From Bacillota bacterium (GTDB lineage: Bacteria > Bacillota > Clostridia > Christensenellales > UBA1242): DNA of 64,000 nt. Positions 18,530 through 26,773 of the stretch are shown here, in pieces. Position 1 is the stretch's first letter. The number at the start of each line of letters is the position of its first letter. Location of the stretch: contig WRBV01000002.1 of assembly GCA_009784375.1 (NCBI GenBank), forward strand, positions 124,001 to 188,000, written 5' to 3'. The position numbers and the translations under genes are program-made. The notes beneath the pieces were generated by a model. The model saw nothing but the letters and a program-made list of their open reading frames with translations, did not search any database and had not been told where the DNA came from.

Positions 18530-19246
18530 ATGGCAACAAATGCGACAAGGTTTGTGAATGCGTATAATACTATTGACCATTCTCTTCGAAACCAATATAA
18601 TTTTAAAACTAATATTACTTTTACCGATTTAATTCGGCGTTGTTCAAGTTTGAATACTGTAATTCGTGTGTACGAGGATGAGCTTGTGGATCTTGCTCGT
18701 TTACGCAATGCGATTATTCATAATAAGTCCGAGGTATTGATTGCCGAGCCTCATATCGAGGTTGTTGAATTACTTGAAAAGATTGCAAAGTTGGTCTCGG
18801 CTCCTCCTTTGGCTATTGAGTCTATTAAAAGTGGGGAAGTTGCAATCGCGAGTGCAGACATTACGTTAAAGGATTTGATTATCGAAACAAGTCGCGTAAA
18901 GCATTCAAGTCTTCCGATATATAAAGGTGACACATTGATTGGTGTTATTCGCTGGCGTAAATTTATCGAGGTATTGGGTGGTTTTGTGATTGAGAGCGGA
19001 CGTAGTATTGATGATTTTGTTAACAATACAACAGCAGAACAGTTCCTTGTAAACTTTCCAAGCAATAACCACTTTGCCGTTGCAAATAACAAAGTAACGA
19101 TTGAAGAGGCGTTGACGTGGTTCAATACTAATAGAAAGCTTACGTGTATTATCTTGACTAAAGATGGGACACCGTCATGCAAACCGCTTGGAATTATTAC
19201 CACGGGGGATGTTATGGATTTGATGAAGATTTTAGAGAATTACTAG
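18530..19246 (+). CDS. CBS-domain protein with HEPN-like N-terminal domain
   Basis: This is a 238-residue cytoplasmic protein. The N-terminal 75 residues are helical and include LARLRNAIIHNKSE, an R-N-x-x-x-H arrangement as in HEPN (Rx4-6H) domains that often act in RNA cleavage or nucleotide binding. Two CBS repeats follow (ITLKDLIIETSRVKHSSLPIY to GVIRWRKFIEVL, and TAEQFLVN to LGIITTGDVMDLM), which normally sense adenine nucleotides. The CBS call is fairly secure; the HEPN call rests on the short motif. The ATG at 18530 is set by the promoter 6 nt upstream. No toxin-antitoxin partner is visible beside it. Confidence 0.65.
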   Translation: MATNATRFVNAYNTIDHSLRNQYNFKTNITFTDLIRRCSSLNTVIRVYEDELVDLARLRNAIIHNKSEVLIAEPHIEVVELLEKIAKLVSAPPLAIESIKSGEVAIASADITLKDLIIETSRVKHSSLPIYKGDTLIGVIRWRKFIEVLGGFVIESGRSIDDFVNNTTAEQFLVNFPSNNHFAVANNKVTIEEALTWFNTNRKLTCIILTKDGTPSCKPLGIITTGDVMDLMKILENY

Positions 19247-19276
19247 CTTAAAACAAGAAAAATGTCTTGCATAGTA

Positions 19277-19290
19277 CACAATATATTGTG
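19277..19290. promoter_or_regulatory. Perfect palindrome CACAATATATTGTG
   Basis: This 14 bp perfect palindrome lies 43 nt before the degenerate IMPase gene. It sits in a TCTTGCATAGTAC context also seen near 63.6 kb and resembles the TATACAAGATATAGT-type motifs at 23.2, 24.2 and 26.7 kb. Confidence 0.45.
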
Positions 19291-19332
19291 GTTTATGAAA
19301 CATAGTGATACAAAATGGAATTGGAGTTAGAA

Positions 19333-20007
19333 ATGAATAAGGATAAAGCCCATGAGATAATTCAATTTATTTTGGAAGAGGGCAGAAAATTGCCAGAGAT
19401 ATCAGGCAAGGTCGAAGACATAGGAATTAAAAAACAATATTTAACCGAGTATGATTTAAAAATCGAAAGAGGGTTAAAAGAAATCATTAATAAGATGCCA
19501 GGTAAAAACCATTTCTTTTCGGAAGAAGAAAATGATAATTTCGTTGATGCCGAGTCGGTCTGGATTGCCGATCCGATAAGTGGAACAAAACGCTTTATAA
19601 ATGGTGAGCCAAATTATGCGGTCGTTGTAAGTCATATGAGTAAGGGCAAGGTTGATTTTGCATGTGTGTATGTACCGACGGCGAATGCATTATATCTGGC
19701 GAGCAGGGAAGATGGTATAACCATTAATGGTAAGAGGTTGGGTGAACGAAAGTCATTTGGAAGGCGACTTATCTATGCACCAACATACAAAAGTGAAGTG
19801 ATACCAGGTGCAAAGGGACTGGGCGAGAAGCTTGAACAAAAATATGAGATTTTTCCATCGCAGGGTTCGTTTGCTTATAATTACTGTCTTGTCGCCGAGG
19901 GGAAGTTTGATGGCATTGTGTCTTTGACTAATGATTCGTTCCCAGAGTTTGCGGGTTGCTTTATTGCTAACCAATCTGGGGTGATTGCGACTAATATTAG
20001 CGGATAG
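19333..20007 (+). CDS. Inositol monophosphatase-family protein lacking catalytic residues
   Basis: The 224-residue protein is clearly an IMPase/FIG-fold homologue, with SEEEN near the first Glu motif, WIADPISGTKRF at about 77-88, and a C-terminal FAGCFIANQSGVIAT that mirrors the WDxAAG-EEAGG end of the family. In DPISGT the second metal-binding Asp of DPIDGT is replaced by Ser83. The late W-D motif reads FPEFAG (about 203), so its Asp is gone too. It probably has no phosphatase activity and may bind a ligand or partner. An intact paralogue lies at 24640. The start at 19333 is chosen for its GGAG site. Confidence 0.75.
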   Translation: MNKDKAHEIIQFILEEGRKLPEISGKVEDIGIKKQYLTEYDLKIERGLKEIINKMPGKNHFFSEEENDNFVDAESVWIADPISGTKRFINGEPNYAVVVSHMSKGKVDFACVYVPTANALYLASREDGITINGKRLGERKSFGRRLIYAPTYKSEVIPGAKGLGEKLEQKYEIFPSQGSFAYNYCLVAEGKFDGIVSLTNDSFPEFAGCFIANQSGVIATNISG

Positions 20008-20096
20008 GATTTTTGTATGCGGACATGAAAGGATTTACCAAGACTTGCTTGAAATTACAAAATCGTGTAATATAGGGCAAGAAAAAGGAGAGTAAA

Positions 20097-23000
20097 ATGG
20101 CTAAGGGCTTTGATTTTGTTAAAAATGAACACGAGGTATTAAAGTTTTGGGATGAGATTGGTTTATTCCCAAAGATGGTTGAAAAGAATAGGAACAGTAC
20201 AAAACGGTACAAGTCTTTGGATGGTCCGATAACCGCGAATGCACCAATGTGTATGCACCATGTATGGGGAAGGGCGTTAAAGGATGCGATTATCAAGTAT
20301 CATCATTTAAAAGGGTATTCTCAACAATTTCAAAATGGATTTGACGCACAAGGTATGTGGGTCGAGGTAGAGGTTGAAAAATTGTTGGGGCTTTCGAGCA
20401 AGAAAGATATCGAGAAATATGGTCTTGATAAATTTACCGAGAAATGTATTGATCGTGTTAATCATTTTGCGGCTGTGCAGACCGAGCAAAGCAAGCGTAT
20501 CGGTCAAATAATGGATTGGGATAACAGTTACTTTACCAACAGCGATACAAACATAACGTCAATTTGGCACTTTTTAAAAGTAGTGCATGAAAAGGGTTGG
20601 TTGAAAAAAAGTTTCAAGGCAATGCCTTGGTGTCCACGTTGCGGGACAAGTTTGTCTGAGCATGAAATGTCAGGTTCTTATAAAGAGCTTGAACATCGTG
20701 CTGTGTTTGCGAAATTACCAATTATTGGAAAAGCCAAAGAAAGCATTCTTATATGGACAACAACACCATGGACGTTGTCGGCTAACGTTGCCGTTGCAAT
20801 TAATCCAGAAAACGATTATCTGAAAGTTCGGGTTAAAAGTGATGATGCACTTGTCATAATTGGGAAAGAGGCATATAAAAAACTTGGCGATGATGCGATA
20901 GAGGTTATTGCGAAAATAAAGGGTGCAGAGCTTGTTGGGTTAAAATATGAAAGACCTTTGATATTCAAGGGGCAGAATCAACATGGAGTGATAATTCCAT
21001 GGAGTGATGTAAGTGCCGCCGAGGGCAGTGGTGCGGTTCATATTGCACCAGGTTGTGGTGCCGAGGACTTTGAGCTTGGTAAAAAACATGGACTTGAGCC
21101 TATTGTTCCAATTGACGAGGCGGCAAGGTTCAAACCAGAATTTGAATATTTGAATGGGCTTTCTACTGATGAGGCGGAAGAAGTTGTATTTGAAAAGTTG
21201 CGTGAAAATGGCAAGATGTACTTTACTCATAAATACAAACACAATTATCCATATTGTTGGCGTTGTAAGACAAATGTTGTGTTTAGGCTTGTTGATGGAT
21301 GGGATATTGCAACCGCGGATGTAAAGCCTGCTATCTTTGAAACAATTGATACAGTCAAATGGCAACCAGAATATCTTCGCAAGATGATGGAAGATTGGAT
21401 TCGTAATATGGGCGATTGGAATATTTCAAGGCGTCGCTTTTATGGATTACCGCTTCCATTTTATCCATGTGATTGTGGGCATTTGACAGTTGTGGGAAGT
21501 AAAGAGGAGTTAAGAGGGCTTGCGACTAACCCATCCGATGTTGACAAAATCCCGCACCTTCACAGACCATACATAGACGATGTTCAAATAACTTGTGCAA
21601 AATGCAAGAAGTCGGTCAAACGTGTTACAGATGTTGGTGATTGTTGGCTTGATGCTGGGATTGCTCCGTTTTCGACAAAAGGATATTTTGAAGACAAAGA
21701 ATATTGGAGAAATAACTTTCCATCAAATGTAGTTATAGAAATGAAAGAGCAAATCAGACTTTGGTTCTATTCCCAGCTTTTTATGTCTGTGGTATTAGAG
21801 GGGAAGGCTCCTTTCGAGGTGCTTTCTGGTTATGGGACAATATTGAACGAGGCTGGTAAAAAAGTTTCGAAGACCGATTCAAACAATATTCCGCTAAGCG
21901 AACAGATTGAAAATTATTCGGCAGATGCGGTACGTTATCATATGATTGGTGCAAATCCTGCGCTTGACATGCGATTTGGTCCCAATATGATAATTGATGC
22001 GAAAAAGAATTTGAATTCTATATTGAATGTGGTTACGTTCTTTAATACATATGCAATGGTTGACAATCCGAAAATTCATTCGCATATGCCGAAAGATTTG
22101 CATGTTACCGACCTTTGGTTGATTGAAGCAATAAACAAATATGTAAAAACTTGTGATGAGGCATATTCAAGTTACAGCCCGCATCTTGTGACAAAGGCAA
22201 CCGAGAATTTCATAGAGGACTTATCAAACTTTTATATACGAACCAACAGAAGGCGTTTTTGGAAAGGCGAGCGTGGTCAAGATAAGATGAATGCGTATTG
22301 GGTATTATATCAAGCAATTCGTGCAATTACGCTTTGCTTGACTCCAATTACTCCATTTATGTCTGAAAATGTTTGGCGGACTGTTATAAAAAAATATGGA
22401 CAAGATGTCCCAGAGTCCGTGTTACTTGCGGATTTTCCGAAAGAAATAAAACTTGACGAGAAAATTTTAAATGTGCTTAGACACGTTGCGTTCATTCAAA
22501 AGGTTGCATCTATGGCACATTTCCTTCGTGCAAGGGAAAATTTAAAGGTACGTCAGCCATTGAAAAAGTTGTATATAAAATCAAACGAGGATAAAGCGTT
22601 AAAGCTCTTTAAAGAATATTTACAGGAAGAATTAAATGTAAAAGAAGTTGAACTTGTAAGTGATGAAGAAAAATTTAATGTTCCATTTCTTGTTGTGAAC
22701 TTTAAAAAGGCGGGTAGTGTACTTGGTGGGCGAGTACAGGAATTGAAAAAGGGGTTGGAATCTTTAGATGATGAACAGATGAGAAAGGCGGTTGCGTCAT
22801 TTGGAAAAGGAAAGGTAAGTGTAGGAGATTTCAAAGGGTTATCAAGTGAATTATTCGAGAGAAAGTTAAAATCAAAAGACGAGTATGTGAGTGAGACTGA
22901 TGGCGAGTTGACCGTTGTTCTTGATACTACGTTGACTGATGAACTTGTAGAAGAGGGCAAGTTGCGTGAATTAATTCGTGCCATCCAGGTCGCAAGACAA

Positions 23001-23207
23001 GATGCCGAGTTGGATATTACTGCGCGAATTGAACTAGGTTTGAATACAAAATCCGAGAAGATGTCACAAATAATCACCAAGAATGAAAAGAAAATTATGC
23101 AAGAGGTATTGGCAAAGGGATTGGCGGATAAGGTTGCAGGCGGTACAAAAGTGGAGTCCGAGATTGACGGTGACAAGGTTGTGATAACTTTCAAAGTTGT
23201 TAAATAA
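20097..23207 (+). CDS. ileS: Isoleucine--tRNA ligase
   Basis: The 1036-residue class I synthetase has an unusual HIGH region, ITANAPMCMHHVWGRALKD, in which the first His of HIGH appears as Cys. I recall an IleRS subgroup with an HHAWGR-type motif here. Further on come NGFDAQGMWVEVEVEK, the editing domain, a CPRCGTSLSEHEM zinc knuckle, GDWNISRRRFYGLPLP and KKVSKT as the KMSKS loop. A long anticodon-binding and C-terminal region follows (LVEEGKLRELIRAIQVARQDAELDITARI). It charges tRNA-Ile, and the length fits the large bacterial type-2 form. An AAAAAGGAGAG site precedes the ATG, and no T-box is visible in the short leader. Confidence 0.9.
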   Translation: MAKGFDFVKNEHEVLKFWDEIGLFPKMVEKNRNSTKRYKSLDGPITANAPMCMHHVWGRALKDAIIKYHHLKGYSQQFQNGFDAQGMWVEVEVEKLLGLSSKKDIEKYGLDKFTEKCIDRVNHFAAVQTEQSKRIGQIMDWDNSYFTNSDTNITSIWHFLKVVHEKGWLKKSFKAMPWCPRCGTSLSEHEMSGSYKELEHRAVFAKLPIIGKAKESILIWTTTPWTLSANVAVAINPENDYLKVRVKSDDALVIIGKEAYKKLGDDAIEVIAKIKGAELVGLKYERPLIFKGQNQHGVIIPWSDVSAAEGSGAVHIAPGCGAEDFELGKKHGLEPIVPIDEAARFKPEFEYLNGLSTDEAEEVVFEKLRENGKMYFTHKYKHNYPYCWRCKTNVVFRLVDGWDIATADVKPAIFETIDTVKWQPEYLRKMMEDWIRNMGDWNISRRRFYGLPLPFYPCDCGHLTVVGSKEELRGLATNPSDVDKIPHLHRPYIDDVQITCAKCKKSVKRVTDVGDCWLDAGIAPFSTKGYFEDKEYWRNNFPSNVVIEMKEQIRLWFYSQLFMSVVLEGKAPFEVLSGYGTILNEAGKKVSKTDSNNIPLSEQIENYSADAVRYHMIGANPALDMRFGPNMIIDAKKNLNSILNVVTFFNTYAMVDNPKIHSHMPKDLHVTDLWLIEAINKYVKTCDEAYSSYSPHLVTKATENFIEDLSNFYIRTNRRRFWKGERGQDKMNAYWVLYQAIRAITLCLTPITPFMSENVWRTVIKKYGQDVPESVLLADFPKEIKLDEKILNVLRHVAFIQKVASMAHFLRARENLKVRQPLKKLYIKSNEDKALKLFKEYLQEELNVKEVELVSDEEKFNVPFLVVNFKKAGSVLGGRVQELKKGLESLDDEQMRKAVASFGKGKVSVGDFKGLSSELFERKLKSKDEYVSETDGELTVVLDTTLTDELVEEGKLRELIRAIQVARQDAELDITARIELGLNTKSEKMSQIITKNEKKIMQEVLAKGLADKVAGGTKVESEIDGDKVVITFKVVK

Positions 23208-23244
23208 GTCTTGCACAGGATATAGTGTTATTTGTAAAACATAA

Positions 23245-23260
23245 TATACAAGATATGGTA
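23245..23260. promoter_or_regulatory. TATACAAGATATGGTA motif
   Basis: One of several intergenic copies of a near-palindromic TATACAAGATATAGTA-like sequence. It lies 24 nt before the methyltransferase gene. Confidence 0.4.
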
Positions 23261-23283
23261 GTAGTCGAAAAATAAGGGGAAAT

Positions 23284-24189
23284 ATGAAGGTAGCAAGTGG
23301 ATGGGTTGATTATCAAATAGTCGCGACTGGTGCGGGTGAAAAGCTGGAAAAATGGGGTGATGTTTATTTGTTGCGTCCCGATCCCCAGGCTATTTGGACT
23401 GCGGCTTTTGATTTTTCTGGATTCCGCATGTTACATGCAAAATATACGCGAAGTGTGGCTGGTGGTGGGTCTTGGGAATATTTCAAATCAATTCCAGATG
23501 AATGGATTGTTAATTACAAGCAATTAAAGTTTATTATAAGTCCGACCAATTTCAAGCACACGGGTCTTTTTCCCGAGCAGGCTGTGAATTGGGAGCGGGT
23601 TGGCAATGTTATTGATTCGGCAATTAAGAAGAGGCAGAAAAATAAAAAGAATTCGGAAGAGCAAGATATTCGTGTGTTGAATTTATTTGGATACACAGGT
23701 GGGGCAACGGTGGCTTGTGCTTTTGCTGGGGCATATGTCACCCACGTAGATGCAAGTAAAGGGATGACCGAAGTTTGTAAGCGAAATGTTGAATTAAATG
23801 AAATTCCAGGTGACAGAGTGCGCTATATAATTGATGACTGTGCCAAATTCGTGGCTCGTGAAATTCGTCGGGGCAAACGATATGATGCAATAATTATGGA
23901 TCCGCCAAGTTTCGGGCGTGGAGCAAATGGCGAGGTGTGGAAGATAGAACGTGACTTGGATGGCCTTGTAAAATTGTGTAGCGAGGTCTTGTCAGATAAT
24001 CCAGTATTCTTTTTGATAAACAGCTATACAACAGGGTTACAGCCAACTGTGATGAAGAACGTGCTGCAAAAAAATTTGGAGGCACTTGGTAAGAGTTATA
24101 GCAATATTGATGCATACGAGATTGGCTTGGAAACGCATGAGGGGATTGTTTTGCCTGCTGGGTGTTCGACGTTTGCAGAGTTTAAATAG
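23284..24189 (+). CDS. SAM-dependent methyltransferase, RlmI/RlmK-like
   Basis: The 301-residue protein has a Rossmann methyltransferase core. VLNLFGYTGGATVACAFAGA is motif I, followed by THVDASKGM (motif II) and the catalytic-type loop IIMDPPSFGRG. An N-terminal beta part (GEKLEKWGDVYLLRPDPQAIW) precedes the core. This set is typical of the RlmI/RlmK class of 23S rRNA methyltransferases, although the N-terminal PUA domain is not evident. It would methylate rRNA using SAM. It has an AAGGGGAAAT ribosome binding site and stands upstream of the HIT and IMPase genes. Confidence 0.8.
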   Translation: MKVASGWVDYQIVATGAGEKLEKWGDVYLLRPDPQAIWTAAFDFSGFRMLHAKYTRSVAGGGSWEYFKSIPDEWIVNYKQLKFIISPTNFKHTGLFPEQAVNWERVGNVIDSAIKKRQKNKKNSEEQDIRVLNLFGYTGGATVACAFAGAYVTHVDASKGMTEVCKRNVELNEIPGDRVRYIIDDCAKFVAREIRRGKRYDAIIMDPPSFGRGANGEVWKIERDLDGLVKLCSEVLSDNPVFFLINSYTTGLQPTVMKNVLQKNLEALGKSYSNIDAYEIGLETHEGIVLPAGCSTFAEFK

Positions 24190-24219
24190 GGTTAGTGCAG
24201 CTTGCCTGTGAGACATAGT

Positions 24220-24235
24220 ATACAAGATATTGTAT
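24220..24235. promoter_or_regulatory. ATACAA-GATA-TTGTAT inverted repeat
   Basis: A perfect 6 bp-arm inverted repeat before the HIT/IMPase pair, of the same dispersed motif family. Confidence 0.45.
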
Positions 24236-24276
24236 GGTGAGTAACATAATACCACTATATAAAAGGAGATAGAAAT

Positions 24277-24618
24277 ATGGGTGAGAGTTGTATTTTTTGT
24301 TCAGATGAAGTAAAGAAGAATGCAATTATGGATAATAAGCTTGCGTATGTGGTTTATGACAAGTATCCGCAGGCACAAGGACATGTTTTAATTATCCCAA
24401 AAAGACATAGTGAGAATTGGTTCAAAACAACCGAAGAAGAAAAAATTGCGGTTTTTAATTTGATCGAGGAAGTAAAAGTTTTATTAGATTACAAATATGG
24501 TCCAGCAGGTTACAACATTGTGATGAACTGTGGCAAATCGGCGGGACAGGTTATTTTTCATACTCATGTGCATTTGATTCCAAGGTATGTTGGTGATTCA
24601 AAAAAGATTTTCAGTTAA
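24277..24618 (+). CDS. HIT-family nucleotide hydrolase
   Basis: A 113-residue protein with CIFC near the N-terminus (a zinc pair in many HIT proteins), HVLIIPKRHSENW and the catalytic histidine triad HTHVHLIPR near residue 90. Such proteins hydrolyse nucleotide phosphoramidates or dinucleoside polyphosphates. It has a clear AAAAGGAG site and lies 21 nt before the IMPase gene, so the two are probably co-transcribed. Confidence 0.92.
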   Translation: MGESCIFCSDEVKKNAIMDNKLAYVVYDKYPQAQGHVLIIPKRHSENWFKTTEEEKIAVFNLIEEVKVLLDYKYGPAGYNIVMNCGKSAGQVIFHTHVHLIPRYVGDSKKIFS

Positions 24619-24639
24619 CATTAAATTAAAAGGTAAATT

Positions 24640-25434
24640 ATGGAAAAACAGTTTAAAGAATATTTGGAATTTGCAAAGGGTGTTGCCGCGCGTGCTGGCG
24701 AGATTATGTTGAAGTATTTTAATGCAAAAGATATAAGTCAGTACAAAGGTGACCAAACAATTGTGACTCTTGCTGATACAGAGATTAATTCGTACTTGAT
24801 TGAACGGGTGAAGGAAACATATCCAAGCCATGCGGTGTTCGGTGAAGAAGAACAATATGGTGAGGGTAATTATCTGTGGGTATGCGACCCAGTAGATGGG
24901 ACTGCACAGTTTGCACGTCGAATCCCTGTTGCTGTGTTTTCTTTGGCACTTGTAATTGATGGTGTTTCCGTACTTGGGGTGGTATTCGACCCGTTTCTTG
25001 GTGAAATGTATTGGGCGATCAAGGGCTATGGTGCATTTAAAAACGGTGAAAAGATTCAAGTTAATGATTACAAGCTTGATGATAAACGGGCTATGGGTTC
25101 TTATGATATGTGGGCGAGGGCGGCATCACGTTTAAACTTGGGAACGATTCCGTTGAAACATGTGTATTGTACAAGTATAGGAAGCTGTGTTCGGGCTGCT
25201 ATGACTGTTGCTGATGGACATTATTCATTCCAATTATTTCCAGGAACTACTTTTCATGACATTGCAGCAGCAAAAGTTATTGTTGAAGAGGCTGGTGGTA
25301 TTGTTCGTAATTTTTATGGTGAAGAAGACCGAATGGATTCGCCGATAAATGGTGCAATTATTTCAAGTAAAGTGGTATATGATGAGGTGTTCGAGGCTGT
25401 GAGAAAAAATGTAGATGTTTCAGTATTAGGTTAA
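24640..25434 (+). CDS. Inositol monophosphatase family protein (catalytically complete)
   Basis: The 264-residue protein keeps all metal ligands of the IMPase fold: VFGEEEQYG (Glu pair near 68-69), CDPVDGTAQF (Asp83 and Asp86) and FHDIAAAKVIVEEAGG (Asp207). It should hydrolyse a sugar phosphate, inositol phosphate or PAP-like substrate with Mg2+. It has an AAAAGG site and follows the HIT gene. It ends by overlapping the convergent kinase-like gene by 9 nt. A degenerate relative lies at 19333. Confidence 0.9.
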   Translation: MEKQFKEYLEFAKGVAARAGEIMLKYFNAKDISQYKGDQTIVTLADTEINSYLIERVKETYPSHAVFGEEEQYGEGNYLWVCDPVDGTAQFARRIPVAVFSLALVIDGVSVLGVVFDPFLGEMYWAIKGYGAFKNGEKIQVNDYKLDDKRAMGSYDMWARAASRLNLGTIPLKHVYCTSIGSCVRAAMTVADGHYSFQLFPGTTFHDIAAAKVIVEEAGGIVRNFYGEEDRMDSPINGAIISSKVVYDEVFEAVRKNVDVSVLG

Positions 25435-25962
25435 TAGAGTGGTAATGCTGTTGGAAACAGTTTTAAATATATCATTTTGAGTTTTTGTTGCGTCGATTGT
25501 GACTAGTCTTTTGCCAAGCGAATTTATGAGTATAGGAAGATTTGTTTCAAAATCACGTGTTCTGTTTTGCATGAATTCGGGGCTGAGATCGCCTCTTCCA
25601 CGATTAAAAAGGCGGGTATTTGCCGATTTTTCATCTATTTCTAAATGAAATGCGATATCAATTGGTGTGTATTTTTCGGCGAGTTGAAAAATGCTTTCTG
25701 TGTATAAATTATCCCAGATAAAACCTACGGATGATAGATTCGAGTTCATTCTATTTATTAATGCCTTTTCCTGTAGATATGGTGGGACGATTCCGCCGTG
25801 TGCCATGGTATTTTCCAAAATTTCCCAGTTCTCAAGTTTTTGGGTGATGTATTCACGCAGGGCGGTGCTGTCAATTATTACAAGGTTGAATTTTTCCGAG
25901 ATTCGTTTGGTTAATGTTGATTTCCCGCTTCCAGCACGACCGATTAGAGCTATGTTTGGCAT
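25426..25962 (-). CDS. P-loop nucleotide kinase-like protein
   Basis: The 178-residue protein begins MPNIALIGRAGSGKST, a Walker A P-loop, and continues as a small adenylate/shikimate-kinase-like fold with IIDSTALREY, a DIAFHLEID strand and RLFNRGRGD as a likely lid/LID-arginine region. It probably phosphorylates a nucleotide or small molecule; the substrate is unknown. GGAGG lies 6 nt before the ATG at 25962, which decides the start over an upstream TTG. It converges on the IMPase gene and diverges from the pseudouridine synthase gene. Confidence 0.75.
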   Translation of the reverse strand: MPNIALIGRAGSGKSTLTKRISEKFNLVIIDSTALREYITQKLENWEILENTMAHGGIVPPYLQEKALINRMNSNLSSVGFIWDNLYTESIFQLAEKYTPIDIAFHLEIDEKSANTRLFNRGRGDLSPEFMQNRTRDFETNLPILINSLGKRLVTIDATKTQNDIFKTVSNSITTLLT

Positions 25963-25980
25963 TTTGACCTCCAAATTCTC

Positions 25981-26009
25981 TTTATATATTGTAACACATT
26001 TGTTATAAT
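25981..26009 (+). promoter_or_regulatory. Promoter for leaderless pseudouridine synthase gene
   Basis: TTTATA, a 17 nt spacer and TATAAT, with GTCTAT (6 nt) before the ATG at 26016. Confidence 0.65.
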
Positions 26010-26015
26010 GTCTAT

Positions 26016-26717
26016 ATGAACGAACTTGCGATAATTTATGAAGACAACCATATTTTGGTGGTGATAAAACCTCAGGGGTTGCCGTGTTGTGCGGATAAGA
26101 GTGAGGATATGGATCTTTTGACTATGTTAAAAGAGCATAGAAAGGCGAACGAGGAAAAGCCAGGCGAGGCTTTTGTTGGATTAGTGCATCGGCTTGACCG
26201 AGTTACTGGTGGTGTGATGGTTTATGCAAAGACGACCAAGGCGGCGGCAAGGTTGTCCGAACAGTTAAAAAATGGCGAGTTTTATAAAAAGTATTTGACG
26301 ATAGTAAAGGGCAGTCCAAAAGAACGAAGTGGCAAATTGGAAAACCATTTGCTTAAAAATTCTAAAACCAACAAGGTTGATATTGTGGGTGCGGCAGTAA
26401 GCGGGGCAAAGCGTGCTGAATTGGATTACAATGTTCGCACAGTATTAGAAAAGGTTTCGCTTGTTGAGGTAGAGCTTGTTACTGGTCGGTCTCATCAAAT
26501 AAGGGCACAGTTCAGTCACATTGGGAATCCTGTTTTGGGTGATAAAAAGTATGGTGGATGGCCAGAAAAGGAATTGGCATTGTGGGCACATGAATTAAAG
26601 TTCAAGCATCCGACGCAAGATCAGGTCATGGCATTTGTTGTAAATCCACCAGAGGATGAGCCTTGGACCAAGTTTGATTTCAATAGAAAGGCGCACAAAT
26701 TAAAGGAAGAGGGTTAG
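26016..26717 (+). CDS. RluA-family pseudouridine synthase
   Basis: The 233-residue enzyme starts with IIYEDNHILVVIKPQGLPC and carries the catalytic GLVHRLDRVTGGVMVYAKT, in which the Asp of HRLDR is the nucleophile. ELVTGRSHQIRAQFSHIGNPVLGDKKYGG is the typical C-terminal half of the RluA/RluD family. It isomerises a uridine in rRNA or tRNA. There is no N-terminal S4 domain, so it is a short form like RluA or RluC-core proteins. The transcript appears leaderless. Confidence 0.9.
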   Translation: MNELAIIYEDNHILVVIKPQGLPCCADKSEDMDLLTMLKEHRKANEEKPGEAFVGLVHRLDRVTGGVMVYAKTTKAAARLSEQLKNGEFYKKYLTIVKGSPKERSGKLENHLLKNSKTNKVDIVGAAVSGAKRAELDYNVRTVLEKVSLVEVELVTGRSHQIRAQFSHIGNPVLGDKKYGGWPEKELALWAHELKFKHPTQDQVMAFVVNPPEDEPWTKFDFNRKAHKLKEEG

Positions 26718-26729
26718 TTTATGTCGCAT

Positions 26730-26746
26730 ACTATACAAGATATAGT
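26730..26746. promoter_or_regulatory. ACTATA-CAAGA-TATAGT inverted repeat
   Basis: A perfect 6 bp-arm inverted repeat 28 nt before the metallophosphoesterase gene, the clearest copy of the dispersed motif. Confidence 0.5.
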
Positions 26747-26773
26747 AGTGTGTGAAAGATAAAGGTACAAGTT

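Noticed and set aside
20008..20096. T-box leader for ileS
   Set aside because: Only about 90 nt separate ileS from the upstream gene, with no specifier stem, AGGGTGGNACCGCG element or terminator.
22553..23194. A 213-codon minus-strand frame antisense to the end of ileS
   Set aside because: It is a low-complexity Ser/Asn/Phe-rich shadow of the ileS coding strand.
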